Of a stretch of 64,000 bases of DNA, positions 1 through 9,330 are shown piece by piece. The DNA is from a bacterium C-53 (lineage in GTDB: Bacteria > Bacillota > Clostridia > Lachnospirales > Lachnospiraceae). Each line of letters begins with the position of its first letter. Within the stretch, counting starts at the first letter, position 1. The DNA lies in the NCBI GenBank assembly GCA_003612525.1, contig RAZD01000019.1:1-64000 (forward strand), written 5' to 3'. A model generated the notes under the pieces. That model saw only the letters and a list, made by a program, of their open reading frames with translations. It ran no database searches and was not told the DNA's origin. Made by a program: the position numbers and the translations under genes.

Positions 1-79
1 ATTACAGGAAACAATCCTTAAAAGTTGCCTAACCCTGATTATAAACTGTCCAATATTTGGGGTTCAGTTCATTGCAGGG

Positions 80-604
80 GTGGATATTCCGACAAGCGGG
101 AAGATTTATCTGGATGGGCAGGATGTATATGCCCAGAGTCGTGAAAAACTTGCGATATTCCGCAGGAGGCAGGTTGGATTGATCTATCAGTTTCACAATC
201 TGATACCGACGCTTAATGTTGTAGAGAATATTACGCTGCCTGTTCTTATGGATAAAAGAAAAGTCAATAAAGAACGTTTGGATGATTTGCTGGAATTGCT
301 TGGATTACAGGAGAGAAAGACACATCTGCCCAATCAGCTTTCAGGCGGACAGCAACAGCGGGTTGCTATTGGGCGTGCTTTGATGAATGCCCCTCAGGTG
401 TGTCTGGCAGATGAGCCTACGGGGAGTCTGGACAGCCGTAACGGGCAGGAAATTATCCACCTCCTCAAGGAAAGCCATCGTAAATACCGCCAAACACTGA
501 TTATCGTTACCCATGATGAAAACATTGCTTTGCAGGCAGACCGTATTATCAGTATCGCGGATGGGAAAGTGGTAAAGGATGAGAGGCAGGTGGCGCGGTC
601 ATGA
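80..604 (+). pseudogene. ABC transporter ATPase (MacB/LolD type), 5'-truncated
   Basis: This is the C-terminal two thirds of a LolD/MacB-type ATPase that would energise the FtsX-like permease immediately downstream. Visible motifs are the Q-loop region (LIYQFHNLIP), signature LSGGQQQR, Walker B VCLADEPTGSLD and the H-loop IVTHD. The Walker A (P-loop) is missing. The frame stays open to the window edge, but the roughly 25 codons before GVDIPTSG do not resemble an ABC N-terminus. A GTG lies at 80, yet starting there gives a protein without a P-loop, so it should not hydrolyse ATP. The stop overlaps the permease ATG by four bases (ATGA at 601-604), as in an intact operon. The simplest reading is a recombination or insertion breakpoint near 74-79. 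A window-edge effect cannot explain it, because the foreign sequence is inside the window. Confidence 0.8.
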
Positions 605-3108
605 ATATTTTTCATAAGGTTGCCCTTCAGAGCTTAAAGAAAAATCGTACTCGTACCTTTGTGACTGTAATCGGCGTGGTAATGTCTGCTGCCTTATTTA
701 CGGCAGTTGCTACGTTTGGAACCTCTCTTTTACAATATTTGATGAATGGTTCCAAGCTTAAGTGCGGCAGCTGGCACATTGATTTTGTGAATGTGAATTC
801 GGACTTTGTGCAGGAAAGAATGGAAGATTCTGAGGTTACGGATGCCGTGTTATTTGAAAATATTGGCTATGCTTTGTTAGACGGCGCGAAAAGCACGGAA
901 AAACCGTATCTGTTTGTTGCCGGTTTTACAGATGAGACATTTGATGAACTGCCAGTTACACTTATTTCCGGCAGATTTCCGCAGAATGATACGGAAGTTA
1001 TACTTCCCAATCATATTTCCATAAAGGCAGATGTGAGAATTCCGGTAGGCGAACCCATTCATATTGCGGTTGGCAATCGGGAAGAAAGCGGGAATATATT
1101 GACGCAGCACGACCCGTACAGGGATGGTGAATCATTGAACATTGCGGAAGAAAAAAAGTATACGGTTGTGGGAGTTTACGAAAGAGCCGGGTTTGAAGAA
1201 CACGATTCACCAGGGTATACGGCAATCACGAGAACGGATATGGTGGATGCAAAGGGGCGGTACAGTCTGTTTCTCACATTGAACAGTCCGCAAAAAGCAA
1301 ATGAATACGGAAATCGTTTTGCGGGTTCCTTTCCTTATGTTTTGAATGAGGATGTACTGCGTTTTTACGGTGTGTCAGATAATACTCTGTTTAATGCTGT
1401 TATGTTTGCAGTCGGAGGAGTTTTAATTGCAATTATCATGATTGGCTCCGTTTTTCTGATTTATAATTCATTTCATATTTCTCTGAATGAGCGTGTTCAC
1501 CAGTTTGGCATTCTTATGTCAGTAGGAGCAACTCCCAGACAGCTAAAAAGTTCTGTTCTGTTTGAGGGGATTTGCATTGGCGTGCTTGGCATTCTGCCAG
1601 GTGTGGCTGTGGGGATTGGGAGTGTTGCTTTGGCGCTGCCTGTTGTCGAAGAAAACTTTGCGACGATTTCTGCCAGTGATGTACCGCTGGAGTTGTCGGT
1701 GTCTGTTCCGGCGCTTGCGGCCGCAATCGCAGTCAGTTTCGTCACAATTATGATTTCAGCATATATTCCGGCAGGAAAAGCGGCGTCTGTTCCTGTGATG
1801 GAGTGTATCCGCCAGACCGGTGAAATGAAAACAGAGGCAGAGGACGTTAAAATTTCCGGATTTTTCTGTCGTATTTATGATCTGGAAGGAATATTGGCGC
1901 TTAAAAATTTCCGCAGGAACAGGCGGCGGTACCGCAGCGTCATATTATCGTTAACGCTAAGTGTTGTGCTGTTTGTAGCAGGCAGTGCTTTTGGCAGTAC
2001 ACTGAAAGGAATCGCAAAGGAATTAACGGTTGAGTTAGACGGTGACATTTCATTTTATGCAAAGGAAATGCCGAAGGAAGAGCTCCTTGCACTGCATGAC
2101 AGATTAAAGAATGTGGATGGGGTAAGCAGGAGTACATGGCAGTCTGATTTGATTTATTCGGGTACGGTAGAAGGGCTTCCAGATGATTTTGCAGGCGGTC
2201 GGTTTCGGGAGGATTGTAACATTCCGGTCTATGCCCAGTTTATTGAAGATGCAGTTTATTATGACTTCATAGAAAGGCTTGGTTTTTCTATGGAAGAATA
2301 TTACGGACAGGATGCAAAAGTTCTGGGTCTTATTATGGACACGGAAGAACATAAAGTTTTTTTCACAGGACAGGAAATGGAGTTTATCCTCCATTCTTCC
2401 ACGGGAGAGCGGGCAAAAACGATTTGTACAACTGTAGTGGATAACTATCCTTTAGATATGCTGCCTTATGATTCTACGCCGCAATATTTATTTCTTATGG
2501 TTGTTCCGTGGTCAATGAACAGTGAGTTTGACGGATTGGAGAGATCGTCCAAATCAGGTCTGACTTTTTGGGCAGATGCACCTGCGCAGACGATGGCGCG
2601 GATTCAGTCCGGGATCACAGATGCAGGGGTTGCCTGTGATTACACGCTGATCAACCTGTCTTCGGCAGTTGAACTGTTCCGCAGCCTGACTTTTGTTGTA
2701 GATGTATTCACTTACGCATTTGCTGCTATGATTTCGTTGATTGCGGTTGCGAATGTATTCAACACGATTTCAACCAATATTCGCATCAGGAGGCGGGAAC
2801 TTGCCATGCTGCGTTCCGTCGGGATGTCGGAACAGGGGTTTAACCGTATGATGAATTTTGAGTGCTTCTTTTATGGGCTGCGTACACTCTTGTTTGGAGT
2901 GCCGATTGCCGGTATTTTTTCGTGGCTGATTTATAAAGGAATGGCGCTGAGCGAACAGCTCGAGGGCTTTGCATATCATTTTCCCTGGAAGAGTATGACA
3001 GCCAGTGTACTTGGGGTGTTTTGCATTGTTTTTATCACAATGCTATATGCCACCAATAAAATCAGAAAAGAAAATATCATTGATGCACTCAGGGATGACA
3101 TGGTATAA
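601..3108 (+). CDS. FtsX-like/MacB-type ABC transporter permease
   Basis: This 835-residue integral membrane permease has a duplicated FtsX architecture. A membrane segment near residues 18-40 is followed by an extracytoplasmic MacB-PCD-like region. Three helices follow at about 263-290, 320-346 and 363-390, then a second anchor at about 446-466, a second large outside domain, and three terminal helices after about residue 695. This layout is typical of permeases that extrude peptides or lipids or act mechanically in the envelope (BceB/MacB superfamily). The ATG overlaps the upstream ATPase stop, implying translational coupling. Since that ATPase is truncated, the transporter may be non-functional or may borrow another ATPase. 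The substrate is unknown. Confidence 0.85.
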   Translation: MNIFHKVALQSLKKNRTRTFVTVIGVVMSAALFTAVATFGTSLLQYLMNGSKLKCGSWHIDFVNVNSDFVQERMEDSEVTDAVLFENIGYALLDGAKSTEKPYLFVAGFTDETFDELPVTLISGRFPQNDTEVILPNHISIKADVRIPVGEPIHIAVGNREESGNILTQHDPYRDGESLNIAEEKKYTVVGVYERAGFEEHDSPGYTAITRTDMVDAKGRYSLFLTLNSPQKANEYGNRFAGSFPYVLNEDVLRFYGVSDNTLFNAVMFAVGGVLIAIIMIGSVFLIYNSFHISLNERVHQFGILMSVGATPRQLKSSVLFEGICIGVLGILPGVAVGIGSVALALPVVEENFATISASDVPLELSVSVPALAAAIAVSFVTIMISAYIPAGKAASVPVMECIRQTGEMKTEAEDVKISGFFCRIYDLEGILALKNFRRNRRRYRSVILSLTLSVVLFVAGSAFGSTLKGIAKELTVELDGDISFYAKEMPKEELLALHDRLKNVDGVSRSTWQSDLIYSGTVEGLPDDFAGGRFREDCNIPVYAQFIEDAVYYDFIERLGFSMEEYYGQDAKVLGLIMDTEEHKVFFTGQEMEFILHSSTGERAKTICTTVVDNYPLDMLPYDSTPQYLFLMVVPWSMNSEFDGLERSSKSGLTFWADAPAQTMARIQSGITDAGVACDYTLINLSSAVELFRSLTFVVDVFTYAFAAMISLIAVANVFNTISTNIRIRRRELAMLRSVGMSEQGFNRMMNFECFFYGLRTLLFGVPIAGIFSWLIYKGMALSEQLEGFAYHFPWKSMTASVLGVFCIVFITMLYATNKIRKENIIDALRDDMV

Positions 3109-3214
3109 AACAGTTGAGTGAAAACAAAATGGGATGTTGTGATGTATGAGATTCAATAAATATTTGAATGCAGCAATTGCTTTTTTATAAGGAGAGTGAT
3201 ACACTTAAAAAAAT

Positions 3215-3227
3215 ACTTTAATAAAGT
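3215..3227. promoter_or_regulatory. Candidate ROK-regulator operator (autoregulatory copy)
   Basis: A perfect 13-base palindrome, ACTTTAATAAAGT, lies just before the ROK regulator start. Its last 11 bases recur exactly at 4544-4554, between the promoter and start of the neighbouring polyol dehydrogenase gene. A shared palindromic motif in front of a regulator and its presumed target is the usual picture for an operator. Binding is inferred. Confidence 0.5.
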
Positions 3228-3234
3228 TTGAGTG

Positions 3235-4368
3235 ATGGACATGGATAAGAAGAAAATAACGAATATAGAAGTGAAAAAAACAAATAGAAATGGCGTTTTC
3301 CGCTATATTTGTAAACATGGGACCGTATCAAACCCCGACATCTCGTATAATATGAAAATCAGTTTGCCTACGGCGACGCAGATCACGAAAGAACTGATAG
3401 CGCAAGGTTTATTGGAAGAGAAAGGGGAATTACAGTCAACCGGCGGACGGCGGGCGAAGGCCCTGTCAGCAGTTGCAAATGCGAAACTGGCGGTCGGACT
3501 GGATATTACCCAAAACCATATTACGCTGGTTCTGACAAATATTGTGGGAGAAATCCTGAAATATGAGCGTATTCATCAGCCATTTGTGCCGGATGCAGTT
3601 TATTATCAAAAAGTCAGTGAACGGCTGGAAACTTTTCTGGATGAAGGCGGCGCTGACAGGGATACGGTTTTAGGGATGGGCATATCCTTCCCGGGAATTA
3701 TTGATCCGGATAAAGAATTGATAACAGACTCCCATGCATTGGCAGTGGAATCTGTACCATTTGATTCAGTAAGCGCCTTCTTTTCTTACCCGTGTTTCTT
3801 CCTCAATGATGCGAATGCAGGAGCGTACGCGGAAGGTTTCCATGATGAGGAAGCGGAAAGCTTTTTTTATCTGTCCTTAAGCAATACGGTTGGCGGGGCA
3901 ATTTTCAGCAGGAATGAATTGATACAGGGAAAGAATTTCCGATGTGGTGAGGTTGGCCATATGACGGTAGTTATGGATGGAGAGAGCTGTTACTGTGGAA
4001 AAAGGGGATGTTTGGATGCATATTGTGCTGCCTGGCATCTATCCGAGGCGGCAGATGGAAAACTGGAGCAGTTTTTCCGCTTGCTGGACCGGGGAGAGGC
4101 GGAGGCAGCAAAGATATGGGATTCTTATACAGATTATCTGGCCATAGCAGTGAACAATATCCATATGGTTCTGGATTGCGATATTGTTTTAGGCGGCTAT
4201 GTGGGAAGCTGCATGGGTGCGCACCTTCAGGAACTATGGGATAAAGTGGCCAAAAGGAATACGTTTGGGGAAAAGGAACCTTATGTGAAATCCTGTAATT
4301 ATAAGGTGGCGGCTGCGGCATTAGGTGCAGCACTTAAGGTGATAGAAACGTTTGTCAGTCAGATCTGA
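3235..4368 (+). CDS. ROK family transcriptional regulator (XylR/NagC-like)
   Basis: This 377-residue protein has an N-terminal winged helix (about residues 20-75; SLPTATQITKELIAQGLL is the recognition region) followed by a ROK sugar-kinase-like domain. The domain contains GMGISFPGIID and the zinc-binding signature CYCGKRGCLDAYC near residues 252-264. Such proteins repress sugar genes and release DNA on binding a sugar ligand. The gene is followed by a terminator and then by a polyol dehydrogenase and a sugar symporter, which are its likely targets. The start is uncertain: GTG 3232, ATG 3235 and ATG 3241 are all in frame and none has a good ribosome site. A palindrome at 3215-3227 suggests autoregulation. 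Confidence 0.88.
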   Translation: MDMDKKKITNIEVKKTNRNGVFRYICKHGTVSNPDISYNMKISLPTATQITKELIAQGLLEEKGELQSTGGRRAKALSAVANAKLAVGLDITQNHITLVLTNIVGEILKYERIHQPFVPDAVYYQKVSERLETFLDEGGADRDTVLGMGISFPGIIDPDKELITDSHALAVESVPFDSVSAFFSYPCFFLNDANAGAYAEGFHDEEAESFFYLSLSNTVGGAIFSRNELIQGKNFRCGEVGHMTVVMDGESCYCGKRGCLDAYCAAWHLSEAADGKLEQFFRLLDRGEAEAAKIWDSYTDYLAIAVNNIHMVLDCDIVLGGYVGSCMGAHLQELWDKVAKRNTFGEKEPYVKSCNYKVAAAALGAALKVIETFVSQI

Positions 4369-4389
4369 ATAAAGGTTGGTTGTTACAGG

Positions 4390-4420
4390 AAGGGGCTTCA
4401 GAGATGAAGCTTCTTTTTTT
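4390..4420 (+). terminator. Rho-independent terminator after ROK regulator
   Basis: A 10-bp stem (4390-4399 with 4406-4415, two G·T pairs) with a six-base loop is followed by a T run to 4420. It separates the regulator from the dehydrogenase operon. Confidence 0.85.
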
Positions 4421-4495
4421 GTGTGCATTTTTAACGAAAAGCTTTATGAGGTTTTGGCTGAAACGACGAAAGCGCGGGATTTAGTTTAAAAGATA

Positions 4496-4566
4496 TTGAC
4501 AAAATGGACTCATATTAATAAAATTAAATACATAATAAAACTATTTAATAAAGTATTAATTAAAGT
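4496..4566 (+). promoter_or_regulatory. Promoter and operator region of the polyol operon
   Basis: TTGACA (4496-4501) and TAAAAT (4519-4524) are separated by exactly 17 bases. Downstream of the -10, TTTAATAAAGT (4544-4554) and the related TTAATTAAAGT (4556-4566) sit 12 bases apart, where a bound repressor would block initiation. The first copy is identical to the core of the palindrome in front of the ROK gene. Confidence 0.65.
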
Positions 4567-4641
4567 AAAAAATAAAATAAAAATGGAATAATGTGACGCG
4601 CGGTCAACAAAAAATTTTATGAAAAAAGGAGGAAATAAACT

Positions 4642-5691
4642 ATGAAAGGAAAAATGAAGACAGCGGTAATGCTGGGAATTGGAAAGATGGGGTTTGAAGA
4701 GAGGGAGATTCCGGAGGTAAAAGATCATGAAGCGCTTGTCAAATTAGAGTATGTTGGAATTTGTGGCAGTGATCTGCATTATTACGAGACGGGAGCAATC
4801 GGAGATTATGTAGTAAAGCCGCCCTTCGTGCTCGGGCATGAACCGGGCGGAACGGTTGTGGAGGTAGGAAAAGATGTGCAACATTTGAAAGTCGGTGACA
4901 GGGTTGCGCTGGAACCGGGAAAGACCTGTGGCCATTGTGAGTTTTGTAAGACGGGGCGTTACAATCTCTGTCCGGATGTAGTCTTTTTTGCAACGCCGCC
5001 GGTGGACGGGGTATTTCAGGAATATGTGGCACATGAGGCAGACCTTTGCTTTAAACTTCCGGATAATGTAAGTACGATGGAGGGCGCATTGATTGAGCCT
5101 CTGGCAGTGGGATTTCATGCCGCAATGCAGGGGTGCGCCGGAGCAGGGCAGACAGCGGTTGTTTTGGGGGCAGGCTGTATCGGACTGGTAACAATGATGG
5201 CGTTAAAAGCAATGGGCGTATCTAAAGTTTATGTTGCGGATATCGTGGAAAAACGTCTTCAGAAGGCGCTGGAACTGGGTGCAGACGGTATCATCAACGG
5301 AGCGCAGACGGACACGGTGGAAGAGGTAAGGAAACTGACGGATGGAAAGGGCTGTGACCTCGCAGTCGAGACTGCAGGCACACAGGTGACAACGGTGCAG
5401 ACCATACATATGACGAAGAAGGGCGCGACAATTGTACTGGTGGGTTACAGTAAGAGTGGGGAAATGACGCTGCCTATGAGTCTTGCACTGGACAAAGAGC
5501 TGACTTTCAAAACGGTATTCCGTTACCGCCATATTTATTCGATGGCAATTGAAGCGGTTGCGGCAGGCAAGATTAATCTGAAAGGTATTGTGACAGATAT
5601 TTTCGATCTTGATGAGGCGCAGAAAGCTATGGATTACAGTGTGAATCATAAAGCTGATATTGTGAAAGCAGTGATACGTATTTCCGGGTAA
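4642..5691 (+). CDS. Zinc-dependent polyol dehydrogenase (sorbitol/xylitol dehydrogenase-like)
   Basis: This 349-residue medium-chain dehydrogenase would oxidise a polyol to a ketose with NAD+. Catalytic zinc ligands are visible as C41 (CGSD), H66/E67 (GHE) and probably E152. The structural zinc lobe has C96, C99, C102 and C110. The Rossmann motif GAGCIG is at 176-181, with an acidic D200 at the end of the second strand, which favours NAD over NADP. A strong AAAGGAGG site precedes ATG 4642. It is followed by a GPH symporter and preceded by a ROK regulator, so it probably acts on an imported polyol. The exact substrate cannot be read from sequence. Confidence 0.88.
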   Translation: MKGKMKTAVMLGIGKMGFEEREIPEVKDHEALVKLEYVGICGSDLHYYETGAIGDYVVKPPFVLGHEPGGTVVEVGKDVQHLKVGDRVALEPGKTCGHCEFCKTGRYNLCPDVVFFATPPVDGVFQEYVAHEADLCFKLPDNVSTMEGALIEPLAVGFHAAMQGCAGAGQTAVVLGAGCIGLVTMMALKAMGVSKVYVADIVEKRLQKALELGADGIINGAQTDTVEEVRKLTDGKGCDLAVETAGTQVTTVQTIHMTKKGATIVLVGYSKSGEMTLPMSLALDKELTFKTVFRYRHIYSMAIEAVAAGKINLKGIVTDIFDLDEAQKAMDYSVNHKADIVKAVIRISG

Positions 5692-5862
5692 GCGGTGAGC
5701 GTTTTGCAGGTATCCCGGAAACGTCCGATACAATTGTTTCCGGGGTATCTGTGTATGCATTTGGAGATTCCGTTTCTGCCTTTGCAGAGAAAATGGAGCA
5801 AGGTTTTGACCGGCGGGAAGCCGCCGAATCAAGTTAATATTTATTATGGAGGAGGAATTCTA

Positions 5863-7236
5863 ATGGAGCAGAAGAATACGGACGTCAAAGTGCCGTTGAT
5901 AAGCAAGATTGCATATGGCATGGGGGATGTGGGATGTAATTTCAGTTGGATGTTTGTAGGGAATTTTCTGATGATATTCTATACCGATGTTTTCGGGATA
6001 GGAATGAGTGCGGTTGCAGGCCTGATGCTGTTCTCAAGGTTTTGGGATGCGATTAACGATCCTGTGATCGGAGGTCTGAGTGATAAGACGAATACAAGGT
6101 GGGGGAGATACCGTCCCTGGCTTTTGATTGCCGCGCCATTGACCGCCATTGTGCTGATGTTGACGTTCTGGGCACATCCCGACTGGTCGCCCGGTGCGAA
6201 GATTGTATATATGGCGGTTACCTACTGTATTCTGGTATTAGGCTATACCTGTGTCAATATTCCTTACGGAACCTTGTGCGGCGCGATGACACAGAATATA
6301 GAGGAACGGGCGAAGATTAACACATTCCGTTCCGTCAGTGCAATGATCGCCATTGGAATTATTAATATCATAACCGTTCCCTTGATTGCTGCGCTTGGCG
6401 GGGGGAATGACAGGAGAGGTTATCTTCTGATTGCGGTCATCTATGGATGTATTTTTGCGGCATGCCATATTTTCTGCTTTGCGAAAACAAAGGAAGTTGT
6501 GAAAGTTCCAGAGAAAGAGAAAACGTCCCTGAAAGTACAGCTGTCTTCTGTTGCGAAAAACAGGCCATATATGATTGCAGTGGCAGGGCAGTTCCTGTTC
6601 GGGATTACGCTTTATGGGAGAAATGCGGATGCACTCTACTATTTTACTTATGTGGAAGGAAATCAGGCATTATTCAGTACTTATTCCCTTTGCATCATTA
6701 TCCCTTCCATCATTGGCGCAGCCTGTTTCCCGGCAGTGTTTCGGCTGACGAACAATAAAGGGCGTTCTGCTTCCATATTTGCCCTGCTTACAGGAATCAG
6801 TATGTTCAGTATGTACTTTTTTACGGTTGGGAAATCACCGGTTCCATTTTACCTGTTCTCATGTCTGGCGCAGTTTTTCTTCTCAGGATTTAATACGGCG
6901 ATTTATGCGATCGTACCGGACTGTGTGGAGTATGGAGAATGGAAAACCGGACTTCGTAATGACGGTTTCCAATATGCGTTCATTTCTTTGGGGAATAAGA
7001 TAGGAATGGCAATCGGAACTTCTGTGCTGGCAGGCGTTTTGGGCAGTTTCGGATATGTGGCGAATCAGCAGCAGAATCCGGCAGTGCTGGCAGTGATCAA
7101 GCATTCTTTTACCACGGTTCCCGGTGTTCTGTGGATTGTAACAGCAGTAGTCTTGTATTTTTATCGCCTGAATAAGAAGGCCTATAACAAAATCGTGCAG
7201 GAGATTCAGGAAAGAAAGGACCAATGTCGTGCATAA
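5863..7236 (+). CDS. GPH family sugar:cation symporter
   Basis: This 457-residue, 12-helix transporter belongs to the glycoside-pentoside-hexuronide family (MelB/XylP/YicJ-like). Typical marks are KIAYGMGDVG at the N-terminus, DAINDPVIGGLSDKTNTRWG in the first cytoplasmic loop, and DCVEYGEWKTG late in the protein. The family imports glycosides, pentosides or hexuronides with H+ or Na+. The start at ATG 5863 is set by the GGAGGAGG site at 5849-5856. An in-frame GTG at 5695 would add 56 residues with no membrane or family character. Co-directional with the dehydrogenase and probably under its promoter. Confidence 0.9.
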   Translation: MEQKNTDVKVPLISKIAYGMGDVGCNFSWMFVGNFLMIFYTDVFGIGMSAVAGLMLFSRFWDAINDPVIGGLSDKTNTRWGRYRPWLLIAAPLTAIVLMLTFWAHPDWSPGAKIVYMAVTYCILVLGYTCVNIPYGTLCGAMTQNIEERAKINTFRSVSAMIAIGIINIITVPLIAALGGGNDRRGYLLIAVIYGCIFAACHIFCFAKTKEVVKVPEKEKTSLKVQLSSVAKNRPYMIAVAGQFLFGITLYGRNADALYYFTYVEGNQALFSTYSLCIIIPSIIGAACFPAVFRLTNNKGRSASIFALLTGISMFSMYFFTVGKSPVPFYLFSCLAQFFFSGFNTAIYAIVPDCVEYGEWKTGLRNDGFQYAFISLGNKIGMAIGTSVLAGVLGSFGYVANQQQNPAVLAVIKHSFTTVPGVLWIVTAVVLYFYRLNKKAYNKIVQEIQERKDQCRA

Positions 7237-7272
7237 ATGCCGTGCAAAATGCTATGCATAAGACAAATATTC

Positions 7273-7335
7273 TTGACAATATATTTCCAGTATATTAGAA
7301 TTAATAATAAATTTTTAGAATAAGTCTAATTCTAA
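7273..7335 (+). promoter_or_regulatory. Promoter with PerR/Fur-type box for the perR-like gene
   Basis: TTGACA (7273-7278) and TAGAAT (7296-7301) are 17 bases apart. A 21-base near-perfect palindrome at 7315-7335 covers the region just after the expected transcription start. Each arm begins TTAGAAT, and only two arm positions mismatch. This matches the AT-rich inverted repeats bound by PerR/Fur proteins and suggests autorepression. Confidence 0.75.
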
Positions 7336-7349
7336 AACTGATAAAGGTA

Positions 7350-7736
7350 ATGTATATGACGAAATATGAAACAGAAATATATAACATAATTACGGCATCT
7401 ACGGAACATTTGACAGTGGAGCAAATATATATGGAAATTAAAAAGATATATCCAAAGATTGTGATGGCGACTGTCTATAATAATGTAAATAAGCTGTGGA
7501 GAGCCAGGCTGATTCGCAAGATCTCTGTGGAAAATATGCCGGACAGATACGATCGTATAGTGAAGCATGACCATTTGGTTTGTCAAACGTGCGGTAAATT
7601 GATGGACATCACATTCGAAGATCTGACTGATTCTCTGCGTGAGCAAATGGGGGGAGAATTTTTATCTTATGATCTGAAAGTCTTTTACATCTGTCCGGAA
7701 TGCCAGGAGCGGGAGCGTTCGTCTGAAATGCGGTAA
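7350..7736 (+). CDS. Fur family regulator, PerR-like
   Basis: This 128-residue metalloregulator has an N-terminal winged helix containing the family signature MATVYNNVNKL (residues 39-49). A dimerisation domain follows, with a structural Zn site formed by C78/C81 (CQTC) and C115/C118 (CPEC). The regulatory site looks PerR-like: H73-D-H75 just before the first CxxC, and acidic residues near 86 and 108. PerR proteins repress peroxide-stress genes and are inactivated by metal-catalysed His oxidation. ATG 7350 and ATG 7356 are both possible starts. The palindrome at 7315-7335 supports autoregulation. Fur, Zur and PerR are hard to separate by sequence; I favour PerR. Confidence 0.85.
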   Translation: MYMTKYETEIYNIITASTEHLTVEQIYMEIKKIYPKIVMATVYNNVNKLWRARLIRKISVENMPDRYDRIVKHDHLVCQTCGKLMDITFEDLTDSLREQMGGEFLSYDLKVFYICPECQERERSSEMR

Positions 7737-7823
7737 AGAATATACTTTATAAAATGCCATATACTGCTTTTAGAATATATGTACGGAAATAGCGTATAAG
7801 AAAGAATAAAAAGGGGATGCTTT

Positions 7824-9242
7824 ATGGGGGGTTTACTGAAATCAAACAAGAAAAGTCTGTTATTGTCAATGTTGGAACTTGAAGAAGCAGATTACAGGCA
7901 AAAGTCCGCTGAGCTGGAGCAGATGTACCGCCGCCTGCTCACAGGGCGCACCCAGTTTGAGGAAGTGATGGCGAATATTTTGGATTCCCTGATGCAGATC
8001 AGTTCACTGGACCTTTCGTTAAACCACTATTCTGAAATTCTTCAGAAAGTGTCGGACAGCGTTTCAAACGCTACCGAATTGATTCATACGGCTTCAAATG
8101 AGGCGGATTCCATATCCAAAATGGTATCCGTGCAGCATGAAGATCTGACCAACACAATCATTGAAATCTCGGAGGAGTCGAATAAAGTCTACCAGCGCAT
8201 CAATGAGGGGCAGCAGGAATTGACTGCTACGAAAGGGCTGTCTGACAGCACGATCAGCGCGTCGAAGGAAATGAAGCAGGATATGAACCAGCTCTCTGAG
8301 ATTATCAACCAGATGAATCATGTGATTGCCGGTATTAACTCCATATCGTCGCAAACAAATCTCCTTGCACTGAATGCTTCCATTGAGGCAGCAAGGGCAG
8401 GAGAAGCCGGCAAAGGTTTTGCAGTGGTTGCCGATGAAATCCGGCAGCTGGCTGACGAGACGCAGAAGCTTACCGCGAACATGGGATGTTTTGTGACGGA
8501 TATACTCAACGCATCTGCCAAGAGTGTGGAAAGTGTAGATAACACGATCGGGTCGTTGGAGATTGTCACACAAAAGATCGGTTACATGTGGGAACTGAAT
8601 GAGGACAATCGGCAGTATCTGGAGAAAATCACCAATAGTATCTCGTCTCTGGCAGGTCTCAGTGAGGAAATCAGCAGCGCTATCATTGAGCTTGAGGCGC
8701 GTTCCTCGGATATCAATAACCAGTGTGGCGTGCTGCATGAGGATACGACACGTTTGCGGGAACATGGAAAAAATATTGACAAGATTGCCAGACCGTTGGA
8801 AACGATTGAATCGACGCTGGATGAATCTGTCAAAGTCATGGGCGTTATGACAAAGGATGCTTTCTATAAACTAGAAGATCGGAATTTTGCCGGATATATT
8901 GAGAAAGCAATTATCGCGCACAAGAGCTGGCTGAGGAATCTGGAGCGGATTGTCAAAGAGCGGACGATACTGCCGTTGCAGGTCAATGACACGAAGTGCG
9001 GATTCGGCCACTTTTACTATGCGATAGAGCCGGGCAAACCGGAAGTTATGAAGGTGTGGAAGGAGCTTGGTGAAAAACATAAGAAATTCCACGCCTATGG
9101 GAAACAGGCAATTGACGCCCTGTTTAACGAAGATTACGGTAAGGCGGAAAGTATTTGCCGGGAGGCAGGGCAATATTCTGAAACCCTGATCCGCGACCTG
9201 GAACGTATTAAAAAACTGATGATTCACTCGGCTGACATTTGA
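7824..9242 (+). CDS. Soluble methyl-accepting chemotaxis protein with C-terminal CZB domain
   Basis: This 472-residue chemoreceptor has no membrane segment or periplasmic sensor, so it is cytoplasmic. The coiled-coil signalling domain contains the conserved hairpin tip ([16 protein letters not shown], near residue 180). The last 110 residues match the chemoreceptor zinc-binding domain: AHKSWLRNL, then KCGFGHFYY, then HKKFHAYG, supplying the His/Cys zinc set. In known CZB receptors, Zn-thiolate oxidation or zinc level tunes CheA signalling, for example in response to HOCl. It follows a PerR-like gene by 87 bp, which may reflect a shared oxidant theme. Confidence 0.88.
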   Translation: MGGLLKSNKKSLLLSMLELEEADYRQKSAELEQMYRRLLTGRTQFEEVMANILDSLMQISSLDLSLNHYSEILQKVSDSVSNATELIHTASNEADSISKMVSVQHEDLTNTIIEISEESNKVYQRINEGQQELTATKGLSDSTISASKEMKQDMNQLSEIINQMNHVIAGINSISSQTNLLALNASIEAARAGEAGKGFAVVADEIRQLADETQKLTANMGCFVTDILNASAKSVESVDNTIGSLEIVTQKIGYMWELNEDNRQYLEKITNSISSLAGLSEEISSAIIELEARSSDINNQCGVLHEDTTRLREHGKNIDKIARPLETIESTLDESVKVMGVMTKDAFYKLEDRNFAGYIEKAIIAHKSWLRNLERIVKERTILPLQVNDTKCGFGHFYYAIEPGKPEVMKVWKELGEKHKKFHAYGKQAIDALFNEDYGKAESICREAGQYSETLIRDLERIKKLMIHSADI

Positions 9243-9291
9243 CAGGCCGGATGAGAGAAAAGGGGCTTACATATACGATTCTTAAGATTTC

Positions 9292-9330
9292 GCAGGGCTC
9301 ACCAGGATGGATGGTGGGTCCTGCTTTTTT
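9292..9330 (+). terminator. Rho-independent terminator after the CZB chemoreceptor
   Basis: A 12-bp stem (9292-9303 with 9313-9324, including two G·T pairs), a nine-base loop and a T run at 9325-9330. Confidence 0.88.

Noticed and set aside
5203-5832. 209-residue minus-strand open frame in the dehydrogenase gene
   Set aside because: Antisense shadow of a conserved enzyme; His/Arg/Tyr-rich with no domain.
8094-8765. 223-residue minus-strand open frame in the CZB chemoreceptor gene
   Set aside because: Antisense shadow of the signalling coiled coil.
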